Source: Lepidostoma basale
Taxonomy: Eukaryota; Arthropoda; Insecta; Trichoptera; Lepidostomatidae
Reading direction: 5' to 3'
Assembly: GCA_022606425.2 (NCBI GenBank)
Contig: JAHDVF020000142.1
Coordinates: 186,001 to 250,000 of the forward strand
Length of the DNA stretch: 64,000 nucleotides
Shown: positions 33,089 to 43,544 of the stretch, piece after piece
Layout: each line of letters opens with the position of its first letter
Numbering within the stretch: the first letter of the stretch is position 1
Position numbers and translations under genes: made by a program
The notes under the pieces: generated by a model
Told to the model about the DNA's origin: nothing
The model's input: the letters and a program-made list of their open reading frames with translations, nothing else
The model's database searches: none

Positions 33089-33482
33089 TAAGGGTAAATT
33101 GTATCTCAATAGAGACGAAGATGTAAATTATTTGGAAACAGAATACGGTAGTATTACAAATTATCTTAATAGATGGCGCTAGTGTAGATTTCCCTACCAA
33201 CAGTGAAGTTATTAAAAAATATTAACATATAGGTATACAAGTTCCAAAAATTTGTCGGACGTGGTGTCGAAGGGCGGAATGGTGAATGTTGTTAAACATA
33301 AAGTGATCGCTTAACCCAATCAATGACAGGTCATAAGTCCTGTAAACGCCTCGACTACCATATTCTGTTTCCAAATAATTTAAATCTTCGTCTCTATTGA
33401 GATACAATTAATCCTTTAAAAAATGATTAACCCACAATGGGTAAAAATGCAGTATTTGTCTACAAGTATTTGTATACAAAAA
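33089..33482. mobile_element. Foldback family F, copy 2
   Basis: The left arm is shortened (attgtatctcaatagagacg, then a jump to the core gatggcgctagtgtagattt). The right arm is complete: gttccaaaaatttgtcggac ... ccaatcaatgacaggtcata ... cgtctctattgagatacaat, then outer arm cccacaatgggtaaaaatgc and tacaagtatttgtatac. The asymmetry shows a deletion of most of one arm. Confidence 0.7.
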
Positions 33483-34745
33483 AAAAACAAATACTGTTAT
33501 TTTACTTATCACAATTAAATTTTATGAGTTTGTCTCGACAATTTCATAAATAATGTGATACATATAATATAATAACAGTGATTCATCGTTGAAACATTAA
33601 ATAGTATTCTCATTTACTTTGAAATTAATTAAAAAACGGAAATGCACAAAAGTTATACCGATCTATTAAATCTAGCTATTCTCCTAAATAAACATTATCG
33701 TGATTTGCCGCTTTACGTCTGCGAAACTGCAATAAGACTTCTAAACATCTGTTGCATATAACTCGGTTGCTCTCGTAAAATCAGTAATAAACTTGATATC
33801 ATGTTTACAATGAACACGCGATGTCTATTTTGCATGCAACTGGAGTCTACCGATTTTGTATTACTCCATATTATTCCGCTCTACTGAATCCTGACTCCAC
33901 GAAACGGAAATGAAAACCTCAAGCACTTGTTATGATCGGGCGTACACCGTCACTTTGTTTAATTTATGACCATTAAAACGACGATAAAGTGGATATATCT
34001 ATTTTCATAAACACCGTTAGAAGAAGTACTCTATTTCATTAATTTGATAAAAATATTTATGTCATAACAAATCATTAAAAAACATTTTTCCCAAAAAATT
34101 AAAAAAAAAGATACACAAAGGCAATTTTTGACCGTAGTGAAAGAAAATTGACTTTTCTTAGCAATTTATAGCTGAACTATCTACAGGAATGATACACAAG
34201 GTCTACGGGTTACCTATGGAGTATAGAGTAATTTACTATATTTTAATATTTATTTCAGGATAGATAGATTGCTTTGGATTAAAATTATAAGATACCGTTG
34301 CTTTTCTACAAACTACGTATCTTGTAAAAAACAAAACAATAGAACTCCATTTGATAAGAAATGAATGAACCCGAACAATTGAGGGTAAAGAATACTGCAG
34401 AAACGAATTCCAAAAATACATGAACAAGTATATCTTCTGATTCTCGATCATGTTCCATGTACAATAGAAAAGAAGAGTAGAAATACTGGAGCTTAACATT
34501 AACTCGTATTTTAAGATCGAAGACAGAGTAAAGATTAGAGCTTTAACGTAGAAAGATACTAGGTTGTTTGGCTTACCAAGAATACTCGTACATAATTTCC
34601 AATTCTGGACAATTTTTCTGGTAATTCAGCGACTTTACGAAAACTATAAATTCCATATACTTATATTAAGTTTATAAAAGTTGAGTGTTGAAAAATTGCG
34701 TTTAAAAAAGTTTATGATTATAGAAAACTTATTTTTCTTGTTTTT
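33483..34745. other. unassigned 1.3 kb
   Basis: No repeat or coding signal recognised. Confidence 0.35.
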
Positions 34746-34880
34746 CTTCAGATTTTTCCCCTCAACTGCTGAATATAAGACTCTTCCATTTTTCTCCACT
34801 CATCCTTGTCTTGTCCCTTCTCCATTTAAGCATTCTGGATGTTCATCGCCCTCTCTACCATTTCAATTTAGCTGTTAAAT
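34746..34880 (-). mobile_element. Possible RTE-like 3' end
   Basis: cctcaactgctgaatataag then tctccactcatccttgtctt follows the usual layout of an RTE 3' end, but it is short and diverged. Confidence 0.3.
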
Positions 34881-35700
34881 CCATGATGTCAGAATCTTTG
34901 GTTTGGCGACTTAATTCTTCATTTCGTATTTTGTCTCGAAACTCACGCGAAGCATTTGCCTCTCCATGGATCGTTGAGAACTTTTTAATTTGTGGATAAT
35001 TTTTGCTCTAATATTAACACATATTGGAATTGAAAACTACGTGCATAAATATAAAAATGTTGGACGAGAGAGAACTGGTTGTAGTTATGTACATAGTTTC
35101 CACTTCAAAATATTTGATCTTTAATAATAATATAAACGAATGCACTACCCAGATCCCTGGAACAAAGTAAGCTTTTCGTCACTGTGAACGAATTCGGTAT
35201 TGAAGCTTCCAACATCTAACCTCTGGAAAGTTAGAAGTTAGAAGCAAAAATAAAAATATTTAAGTTAATTTACTTGCGATTTCTCCATTTCTTGATTACA
35301 CGCCATTGTAGAAAACCCACGATAATAACATTTTAACATCCCTTATTTTATAGTTTTACATATTCAAAAACGATGTCAACCCATACGGGGTTAACATACA
35401 ATCTAATACGTGCGTATATTTTCCTGGTTGTTAGAAATATGTTCTCTGGGACCTGGGGTATATCCCTATTTCTTGGTATGCTCTTCAACCGACGGCGACG
35501 TATCGGAAATCGTTGCTGTTTCGATTTTCAGGATAGCGTGAAGATTCTTTCGTGAAGTTTGATACTGCAATCATTTCCGTAAAGTCCGCCGAAAAGGATA
35601 AGAAAATACACGAATGTACCTTAGACCTCGAAGAATATGATTGTTTTTTGTTTATTGTATGTCATAATTAATTTTAAAGAAGCATAGAAAATATAAGTCG
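34881..35700. other. unassigned
   Basis: No feature recognised. Confidence 0.35.
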
Positions 35701-35905
35701 CTTATCAGGTTTATCAGTTTATTATTTATTCACTCAAAAGATATTACAAACATAATAACAGTTTGAGGCATCTATTTGAGAAAGGGTAAAAAAGAATCAA
35801 GAACGCATGAGAGATGGTTCAACTTTAGGAAGAAAAAATACTCTCTAAAGTTAAAAGTATTTTTCTTCTGAACGTACTTTCACTAATATGAATTTCGATC
35901 GGAAA
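35701..35905 (-). mobile_element. FENS-LINE 3' UTR fragment
   Basis: cagtttattatttattcact, gaggcatctatttgagaaag, cgcatgagagatggttcaac and cttctgaacgtactttcact match the 3' end at 60-250 in order. The microsatellite tail is lost. Confidence 0.7.
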
Positions 35906-36011
35906 ACATAGGCTTAAATCGTATTTACACAGATACGTGTATATTCATAAATACGTGTATTTCATGGAGTCAAAGATTTTTATTCCAATAATTATCATAT
36001 TTACAACAGAA

Positions 36012-36214
36012 CGTTTGAACCTAATTACTGTATATAATTTATTTTAGCTTTTATGTTGATTCTCATGACATGTGACAGGTAGTCAATCTATCACAATTTT
36101 ATTGTCACGTGAATTATACACCAGACTAAAGACAATTACACTGCCATCACCGGGAATCGAACCCGGGACCTTCTGTTTGAATGTCAGAGCTCTTACCACT
36201 CTGCCATGAAGGTC
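36012..36214 (-). mobile_element. SINE-A, full-length copy
   Basis: Minus-strand SINE with the best-preserved head of the family: box A ggcagagtggtaagagc and box B gggttcgattccc within a 70-nt tRNA-like start (36214 down to about 36145). The body ends in the same direction as at 9742. Confidence 0.85.
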
Positions 36215-36264
36215 AACATTATTATTATTCCATTATTATTACATTTACATTTTTATTATTCCAA

Positions 36265-36562
36265 TAGTTATAATAATTACAAAGCTCCCAGTCTCTCCAC
36301 ACAGGTCAGACTGAATATACTGAGATCGGCCTGTCACGTGCAGAGGATGCCCTCATCGCGAACCCCAAAAAGATTGCTGGATTGGCACCCAGGTGGTAGA
36401 AGACCAATCGGACGACCAAGGCTGCGATGGGGGGATGAAATTAGGAGAGATGGGGCGAAGTTGCTACGTGTGTCAGATTGGAGGGCCGAATCCGAGGACA
36501 GGAGGAGTTGGAGGCGAAGAATACTGGGGTGTAGGGCCATCGAAGAAGAAGAAGAAGAATTA
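36265..36562 (+). mobile_element. LINE C-terminal fragment with (GAA)n tail
   Basis: One open frame reads LNILRSACHVQRMPSSRTPK, RLLDWHPGGRRPIGRPRLRW, GDEIRRDGAKLLRVSDW and RRSWRRRILG. The block HVQRM...R.P.GRRP.GRPRLRW.D...D is a distal LINE RT domain. The tail is gaagaagaagaagaa at 36542-36557. The open frame and clean tail suggest a young insertion. Confidence 0.8.
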
Positions 36563-37180
36563 TCTTAATTCATTAATTGAAATTTTAATAGAATAATGTG
36601 TAGAATTAACTGAAACGAACAAGTTTGAGGGATGCTGGTAATGAATACGTTTATTGGGTCAAGTAAATAGTTCATATTTATTAATAGCATTCATAGAATG
36701 TTGAGCAATGAAAAATTCGTATTTTTTCGGCAACGGTGGAATTTAAATATGCCAAACGAAAATACCATTCTAGCCGGCAATGTTCAAGTTTGTTTGTTAA
36801 ACGACATGTGATGGATATCGGACAAACGCGTATGGAAATATGTGCGCTTAACCTTTCAAATCTCGCAATTTTCTCATGAAAGTAATTTCGTTTATTTTCA
36901 GGTCAAATTGGAATTCCGAGAAAGATAACAATACCTGCCAAAACGAGTATAAGTATAAGACTGTAAGTATAAGATCCTTATTAGTGTTGAAAAGGGATAC
37001 TATTTCCATTAATTAAAATAATTTTTTCGTAGGAGTTTGACATTACGAAATTCTTACTGTATTTAATCTAAATAAATTTTTATGTTAAAATTACAATTTC
37101 TTCTGTACATTTTGGGCGGTATTTTAATTTATTTATTTAATAAAGTTGTAAAAAATTACAGAAACATTTTACATCTTATA
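36563..37180. other. unassigned
   Basis: No feature recognised. Confidence 0.35.
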
Positions 37181-37525
37181 AAACAATATTTTATAAACAA
37201 TTACTAATATAAAACAAAACACAAATTAAAAAAAAAAAAAAAATTAAAAACATCGACACTTACAACAACTTTAAACATCGGTACTTATAAAACAACATTT
37301 TATAAACAATTAGTAATATAAAAAAACACAAAAAAAAAAAAAAAACCTTAAACACATCGGTACTTACAACAACTTTAAACATCGGTACTTATAAAACAAC
37401 ATTTTATAAACAATTAATAATATAAAAAAATACAAATGAAAAAAAAAAAAACTTAAAAAATCGGTACTTACAACAACTTTAAACATCGGTACTTATAAAG
37501 CAACATTTTATAAACACTAAATAAT
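37181..37525. repeat. Minisatellite, ~104-109-bp units
   Basis: The phrase ataaacaatta recurs at about 37193, 37302, 37406 and (diverged) 37510. Each unit contains aacatcggtacttacaac or aacatcggtacttataaaac and a long A run of variable length. About 3.3 units. Confidence 0.8.
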
Positions 37526-37556
37526 ATTAAAAAAACATCAAAAACCTTAAACAATA

Positions 37557-37757
37557 AATGAACCAACTAACGAATTTACCATTTAAGCTCTGATTAATTT
37601 GATCATGCCAAGTTTTTCTCGGTCTTCCTCTACTTCTTGTTCCGTTTACATCGTTAACATATACTTTCTTCACCTTTCTTTCTTCATTCATCCTTTCTAT
37701 GTGTACAAACCATTTTATTAACCATTTTATTATTTTTTTCATAACACTATTATTCGA
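37557..37757 (-). mobile_element. HDQ-LINE internal relic
   Basis: Minus frame KKIIKWLIKWFVHIERMNEE, then VNDVNGTRSRGRPRKTWHDQ and INQSLN. It has lost the 3' end and tail, so this is a deletion product and not a simple 5' truncation. Confidence 0.7.
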
Positions 37758-37764
37758 AAGACTA

Positions 37765-37925
37765 ATAAAATATACAGACTGAAATCTCCAATATAAGCAG
37801 AAAAAAGCTCATTATTATGAAGAAGGATTAGGGATGTGTCCAGGCTTGAACCCAAGATCCCTGGATGAAGATAAAGTGCCAAAGCTAAGCCATCATCTGG
37901 TTTTGAAGGTGTTAAACGAGAAAAT
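37765..37925 (-). mobile_element. SINE-B copy
   Basis: The minus strand reads ttgggttcaagcctggacac (box B) and ccttcttcataataatgagc, matching 49294-49455. Confidence 0.55.
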
Positions 37926-38107
37926 TAAATAAATTGAATTGTTTTTTTTTATTTGAACAAATGAATATAAAAATCACATGTATGGAATTCCAAAGTGTTA
38001 ACAACCTTAAGTTTTTTCAAATAACTATGGTGATTGAGCAAATTAAAATGATCTTGAATGCAAGAGTACGAGTTTTTTTATTAAATGAAAAGCTAAATTT
38101 TAATAAT

Positions 38108-40313
38108 TTAGTACACTTTTATCCTATCACAATGGAGTTTAAGTATGTATGAAAGTGAAGCATGGAACTGGCAAAAAAAATATTAAAGCAGAATTTGATT
38201 AGAGCAGATGAGATCCTTAGGACATATGTGTGTTAAAATGTGTGGCAGGTTGTTTTGGTGGCCCGTAGGTAAAACAATCTATACTTTTGATGTCGGAAAT
38301 ATCGATTAGGAATTTTAAAAATACCAGCTTTCTCCAGCACGGCCGAGTTCTCGAAAAATCTCCTGATTAATCTAAAGAAATCGAATATGAGATGCCCATC
38401 TTTTCGAAGCTGCCGAGAGTTGGTCTTCAACATTCACATTAGAAATAACGTGGGATAGAGTCACGGATAACTACTAGCTAGCTATAGTTTTGTCTTAAAC
38501 ATTTTGTATCACTTACTAAAGTGGTTGGCACTTAAAACAAAAAACAAAAACTACAAATAACAAATTAATATATTTTACTGTGTTACACCACAGTGCTTTT
38601 GATTATTACGAAAATACTAGTATACTTTTATGATGCAGTTGTTGCCAAGATTAGATTTAATACAAAAAAAAATGCCATCATACTAGGTAGGACAAATAGT
38701 CTGTAACTATTGGGGAAGTAATGTCCGATACAAAACTATATTAAATTCAAATACATGTAAGCATTACGACGTAGTGAATATTATTTGTTATGAATTCTAT
38801 ATCATTACGTACATATATTATCCATTTTGTTTTATATATTGACAAACGGTTTGGTCCATTTGAAGTTAAATTATACTCTGACTGAATGCTAGGTTTCTGA
38901 CATAGTCGATGTACCGCCACAAACAAATAATGACATGACCAAATCAAATATTTAATTTGGACCAGCGAAGAGTTGAATAAATCGATGTGCGTGCATGACA
39001 AGATTCTGTGTACCCCTTCGGAGAGACGACGTGTTTGTAATTTAGTTAGTTAGTAAACTTATATGTTTTCATTTTAAACTATTAAAAGGAAAACATATTA
39101 GTTTACTAACTAACTAAATTACAAACACGTCGTCTCTCCGAATTTATAAAGCTATATATATAATAAAGATATATATAATACTGAATATAATGTAGAAATA
39201 AGTATTTCATAAAGTTTATTCAACGGTAGGTAAGTAAATTGAATACAAAATATAAACTCAAATATTGATGGGTAAACCAACCAAACGTGAAACAAAGTTT
39301 TTTACGTTCAGATAACCAAATAAACAAATGTTTCCTAAACAAATATAACAATTTCTCCACGAACATAGGGTTGGAATTCTCCCCTTAATGCAACAACTGG
39401 TTTAAAAATAGAGAGTTGTACCAAGAACACAATAAATCATTTCACTGGCTACAGCTCTGCTGTCTCTCAAATGGTTTTCTCCTAGAATTATTTGTTTGTG
39501 GCGGTACATCGACCATGTCAGAAACCTAGTATTCACTCAGAGTATAATTTAACTTCAAATGGACCAAACCGTTTATCAATACGTAAAACAAAATGGAAAA
39601 TATATTTACGTAATGATATAGAATTCATAACAAATAATATTCACTACGTCGTAATGTTTACATGTATTTGAATTTAATATTGTTTTGTATCGGACATTAC
39701 TTCCCCAATAGTTACAGACCATGCTACTTTTACTACCTAGTATGTATGAAGGCAATTTTTTATTGTATTAAATCTATTCTTGGCAACTACTGTACCATAA
39801 AAATATACTTGTATTTTCGTAACAATCAAAAGCACTGTTGTGTAACGCAGTAAAATATATTATATTTGTTATTTGTAGTTTTTTTTGTAGTTTTAAGTGC
39901 CAACCAATTGCTAGTGATACAAAATCTTTAAGACAAAACTTCAGCTAGCTAGTAGCTATCCGTGACTCTATCCCACGGCATTTCTTTTGTGAATGTTGAA
40001 GACTAACTCTCGGCAGCTTCAAAGAGATGGGCATCTCATAACCGATTTCTTTAGAATAATCAGGGGATTTTTCGAGAACTAGGCCATGCTGGAGAAAGCT
40101 GGTATTTTTATTCCTAATCGATATCTTCGACAGCGACAGCATATATTGTTTTACCTACCGGCCGCCAGAACCAACATGCCACACATTTTAAAACACACAT
40201 GTCCTAAGGATCTCATCTCTACCGCATTAATTCAGCTCTCATCATTATTTTGCCAGTTCTATGCTTCACATTCATACATACTTAAACTAAATTGTGATAG
40301 TATAAAAGCGTAT
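38108..40313. repeat. Large inverted duplication, ~820-bp arms
   Basis: Left arm 38108-38931 and right arm 39487-40313 are imperfect reverse complements across a 555-bp spacer. Each arm holds, from outside in: a piece of HDQ-LINE (gtatgtatgaaagtgaagca), a piece of FENS-LINE RT C-terminus (38240-38475 minus; 39955-40180 plus), a unique segment with lttggcacttaaaac-type sequence, and the phrase gattaacttcaaatggacca-like coding-looking sequence ending at caaacaaataat. The spacer has a second palindrome (39018-39070 / 39090-39143) made of an HDQ-LINE 3' end and its mirror. Confidence 0.85.
39018..39143. repeat. Inner palindrome from an HDQ-LINE 3' end
   Basis: cggagagacgacgtgtttgt, then aatttagttagttagtaaac is followed 19 bp after its end by the mirror image, with about 53-bp arms nearly perfect. 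The tail GTTAG units are thus present in both orientations. Confidence 0.85.
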
Positions 40314-40742
40314 TAAGTGACTGTTTTGTATTATTTAAATAAATAAAAAATAACATACCAGTAGTAAAACTAAATTACGGTGACCGATGATTGACACAGC
40401 GATAAAATTAAAGTATTTATAATACAAATTAATAGTCATGTTTGTTTGTTTCTTGAACAATGACGTTTAACTCTATATTAAGTTTTTAATAACGATGAAA
40501 ACGTTTGTTTTCAAGATAACGTTTGATGTTAATAACAAGTTTCACCCTGATTGGGCATTACCAAATGTAACAAGCCAAGACACGTATCATATCATGAAAT
40601 ATATTTAATAAAAAAAATAGAAAACGTTTTATTAATATTTTTAAATCAAGTAATTTTTGTTATGATTTCTGAAGTGACATTTAATATTTTATATGACTAG
40701 AATTTTATTATTATTTTATTTTGTTGAATCTCTTTTCACATC

Positions 40743-40872
40743 ATTACAGCGCATGCCAAATCGATATAGAGGGTATAGCAATCATATTAAATCTCGTGAC
40801 ACGTGATAGGTAGCAAATCTATCTCCATTTTAATGTAACGCGTATTCTACACTAGACCAAAGACAGTGTGAC
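40743..40872 (-). mobile_element. SINE-A, head deleted
   Basis: Body phrases gtgacacgtgataggtagca, aatctatctccattttaatg and cactagaccaaagacagtgt match the SINE-A body. The tRNA head is missing where the PLE begins at 40873. Confidence 0.7.
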
Positions 40873-40874
40873 TA

Positions 40875-41240
40875 TGTCTACAAACAGAAAAACTAATCCA
40901 ATCGGGAGTATACAAACTTAAATGCGACGATTGCCCATCTTATTATATAGGAAAAACAACGCGCAACATTAATTTAAGAATGAAGGAACACATTAGGTGT
41001 CTCTCAAATAATAATTTTTCCGAATTCGCGAATCATCTCATAGAAAAAGATCACTCCTTCGATAAAAATAACGGCGTTGAAGTTTTGCATATCAGTAATA
41101 GAAAAGTAACATTAAACAACCTTGAAATCCTAGAAATAAAAAAGTCGATAAAAAATAAAGAAGAAATTATAAATAATCAAATTAATTTAACTTCCAGTCC
41201 GATACTAGATTTATTTCCCCTGTCCCATTATTCCGGCTAA
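40875..41240 (+). pseudogene. PLE GIY-YIG endonuclease domain, 5'-truncated
   Basis: An open frame from 40875 to the stop at 41240. From 40905 it reads GVYKLKCDDCPSYYIGKT then RNINLRMKEHIR. The GVY...YIG signature, with an intervening CxxC, and the R..EH motif are those of the C-terminal endonuclease of Penelope-like retroelements, which nicks target DNA for priming. It continues FANHLIEKDHSF and ends NNQINLTSSPILDLF, PLSHYSG. About 120 codons survive; the upstream RT is missing. No native ATG. Confidence 0.85.
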
Positions 41241-41353
41241 AATGTAATTAACACTATTTCTTGGAACCACCCCCACTCCTCCTTTACCATTTTAATTTTA
41301 TTTAGTATATAAGTAACGATTTTGTCTCATTTAGCTGTTAAAATTTATACACA

Positions 41354-41387
41354 CTGAAGAAGGGGCTTCTGTGTCCCGAAACATGTC
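41354..41387 (+). ncRNA. Hammerhead-like motif of the PLE, intact core
   Basis: CTGAAGA (41354-41360) matches the CTGANGA core. GGG/CCC form a short stem II (one extra A precedes it). GAAAC is at 41378-41382, stem III is the palindrome ACATGT and GTC at 41385-41387 is the expected cleavage triplet. Stem I is about 2 bp. Hammerheads are established features of PLE repeats. Activity of this copy is not shown. Confidence 0.6.
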
Positions 41388-41582
41388 TGAAAAAAGTGTA
41401 ATAAAGTGTTGTGATACAAAGTTATCAAAAAGTAATTCAAAAATATGAGAGCTTAAATGGTGATTTCGTTAGTTAGTTCATTAATAAATATGCCGCCCTA
41501 AATGTACAGGAGAAATAATACTTTTAACATAAAAATTGGGATTAAATACAGTAAGAATTTCAAACTTAAACTGTTAATGAAT

Positions 41583-41690
41583 AAACTTTGTTTTTTTGTA
41601 TAACAATTGTATTTTATTTATTTTATGCGACAGCTGTTTCATCAACCAATGTTGACATCATCAGGTATTACAATAATATATCAAATGTAA
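41583..41690 (-). mobile_element. HH-element half
   Basis: tttgtttttttgtataacaa, gtattttatttattttatgc and the motif at 41629-41664 align with the insert at 17312-17512. The borders are not resolved. Confidence 0.6.
41629..41664 (-). ncRNA. Hammerhead-ribozyme-like motif
   Basis: Minus strand: CTGATGA (41664-41658), stem II TCAAC-attg-GTTGA, GAAAC, palindromic ACAGCTGT and C, giving GTC. Identical over 36 nt to the motif at 17375-17410, though the flanks differ: conservation of the core above its surroundings. Confidence 0.6.
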
Positions 41691-41727
41691 AATTTTCGTA
41701 ATTTTTCGAATTTTTATAAAGATTTAT

Positions 41728-41866
41728 TAATGTATAAAAATATACAAACAATAGTAACAAATCTCTTTTGCCTTGCGCGAGAGCATTCTCAAACTGATTA
41801 GGAATGTCCTCGCAAGGCGAAATAAATATTTAACTACTGTTTGTATATTTTTGTATTATATATAAA
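41728..41866. repeat. Inverted repeat, ~60-bp arms
   Basis: tataaaaatatacaaacaat ... gccttgcgcgagagcattc is mirrored by ggaatgtcctcgcaaggcga ... actgtttgtatatttttgta. The loop is about 15 bp. The AAGGCGAAAT on the right arm resembles the G-unit core. Confidence 0.65.
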
Positions 41867-42152
41867 TAAAACAATGTTAAAACGCAAAAAAAACAATCGT
41901 GCTTTCATTCTACATAAATTTTATAATAGAGTTTTACCAAATAAAACTGCAACCAACAATATCACAAAAATACATTCATTTGTTTTAGGTCACATGAAGT
42001 TATATGTAATTAATGGGAAAAAACTTACTGACATATTATATGAAAAACTCGAATGTAAACAATTATTTCGTGATCTTTCAACTAATTGTTCAAACACCAT
42101 ATATTTATTTCTTAAGTTACATCAAATCGTGATATTATTAGTGGCAAATTAA
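41841..42152 (+). other. Unrecognised open frame, probably eroded coding sequence
   Basis: 103 codons, with a protein-like composition from the second Met on (MLKRKKNNRAFILHKFYNR, HSFVLGHMKLYVINGKKLTD). After the stop at 42152, similar protein-like readings continue in other frames to about 42240, which suggests a longer gene with frameshifts. I do not recognise the family. A viral or transposon origin is possible but not shown. Confidence 0.3.
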
Positions 42153-42503
42153 CAAAACATTGTGAAATTACTAATGTTAATTTGCCGTGGTAATAATGGT
42201 GAAAATCAATTAACAATAACAATATATAAACGAATTAAAGTATTGGTTGTATACATCTACTTATTATAATGATTAGTGGGTTGCGGTAAAACTCAAACGC
42301 CGTAACTGCGGTATGTTAGTCAAACTACAAAAGCAGTAAAATATAATACTTTAAGGAATAACGCGTTTCAAAAAGTATTTTACAAAACGTGAAAAGCTCG
42401 TCAAACGTATGTGTGTACTACTAATACGAACTATTCAATTTTATGAACCTAATAATCTCTTCATTATAAGTATTAGTGGCTGGAAGTTAACTCCATCATC
42501 AAA

Positions 42504-42758
42504 TAATAATTAAATAAAACGATGTTTTTTAACTACTTCCACTTTTGTCTTTATTTAGACAGCGACCGGTTTCGCCAGGCTCGCTGGCATCGACAGACTG
42601 GGTCCAGTCTGACCAGTCTGTCGATGCCAGCGAGCCTGGCGAAACCGGTCGCTGTCTAAATAAAGACAAAAGTGGAAGTAGTTAAAAAACATCGTTTTAT
42701 TTAATTATTATTTAAAATGAACTTCCATCAAGAGATTTCAGTAAAATCATTTGATTAT
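42504..42758. mobile_element. Palindromic HH-element with 11-bp target duplication
   Basis: Flanked by ccatcatcaaa at 42493-42503 and 42759-42769. The sister repeat units show the empty site. Inside, arms 42501-42601 and 42613-42713 (101 bp, essentially perfect) surround an 11-bp loop. A 45-bp asymmetric end follows (gaacttccatcaagagattt ... tttgattatc). Each arm has GCCAG-cgagc-CTGGC, GAAACCGGTC and CTGTCGA: a hammerhead layout with one core change. No ORF. Confidence 0.85.
42618..42650 (+). ncRNA. Hammerhead-like motif with changed core
   Basis: CTGTCGA (conserved A6 replaced by T), a perfect 5-bp stem II (GCCAG/CTGGC, 42626-42640), GAAAC at 42641, palindromic ACCGGT and C (GTC-type end). 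The mirror copy is on the minus strand of the left arm. The same change is seen at 19070, so it is old in this subfamily. Confidence 0.45.
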
Positions 42759-43096
42759 CCATCATCAAAGGTTTCATCATCATGAAAAACGCGTTTCAAA
42801 AAGTATTTTAACAAACTTGAAAAGCTCATCGAACGTATGTGTGTACAACTTATACGAACTATTCAATTTTATGAACCTAATAATATCTTTATTATAAGTA
42901 TTAGTGGCTGGAATTTAACTCCATCATCAAAGGTTTCATCATCACGAATAACGCGTTTCAAAAAGTATTTTACAAAACGTGAAAAGCTCGTCGAACGTAT
43001 GTGTGTACAACTTATACGAACTATTCAATTTTATGAACCTAATAATCTCTTCATTATAAGTATTAGTGGCTGGAATTTAACTCCATCATCAAAGGT

Positions 43097-43544
43097 TGTC
43101 TATAGAATATAAATGTTTAGTAAGCATTCATATCAAAGTACCCGTATGCTCCTCAAAATTTAAAAGGATTCTGAGATTCGGAATAGTAATTCGGAAGCGA
43201 AAAGTTTACCTGGAATGCCGTGTCATGGTAATGTAACGGTTATTTTGTTCGCAACAACTTGAAGTAATCTGAAATTCACTTCTTTAGATTGCGTATTATG
43301 TTTTTCCATTACACTGAACGATAAAGGTCACAGCAAAAAAGCTCATTTTATAAATTGGGTGGAAACATATATCGTTTTTCATTTGATTGAGAATATTATT
43401 TTATCTCAAAATTTCACAATTTTATATTCACTCTAAAAGAATGTAATCTTCAGTTAACAAACTTCTACAAGTTTATATAATAGTTTGACATAGCCCTTAG
43501 ATAATACTTCAAATTATTTTAAGCATTCTTAAGATTGCGGATAG
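43097..43544. other. unassigned
   Basis: No feature recognised. Confidence 0.35.

Larger units (their letters stand above)
40873..41460 (+). mobile_element. Penelope-like element 3' portion
   Basis: The end of the single PLE ORF (GIY-YIG endonuclease, 40875-41240), then a 3' region with a hammerhead-like motif (41354-41387) and gtaataaagtgttgtgatac. The reverse transcriptase is absent: 5'-truncated, abutting SINE-A. Confidence 0.8.
42357..43096 (+). repeat. 162-bp tandem repeat, three units, frame-preserving
   Basis: The anchor acgcgtttcaaaaagtattt occurs at 42361, 42789 and 42951. After removing the insert at 42504-42758 plus its 11-bp duplication, the spacing is exactly 162 bp each time, that is 54 codons. 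Every unit reads TRFKKYF.K.EKL..RMCV, then LIRTIQFYEPNN.FIISISG and W.LTPSS. A single TGA replaces CGA at the first junction. Family not recognised. Confidence 0.8.

Noticed and set aside
36145..36214. tRNA gene (also at 9742 and 60582)
   Set aside because: The tRNA-like head is fused to a conserved SINE body and occurs as a dispersed family.
42357..43096. CRISPR-like array
   Set aside because: Direct 162-bp units without spacers in a eukaryotic context.
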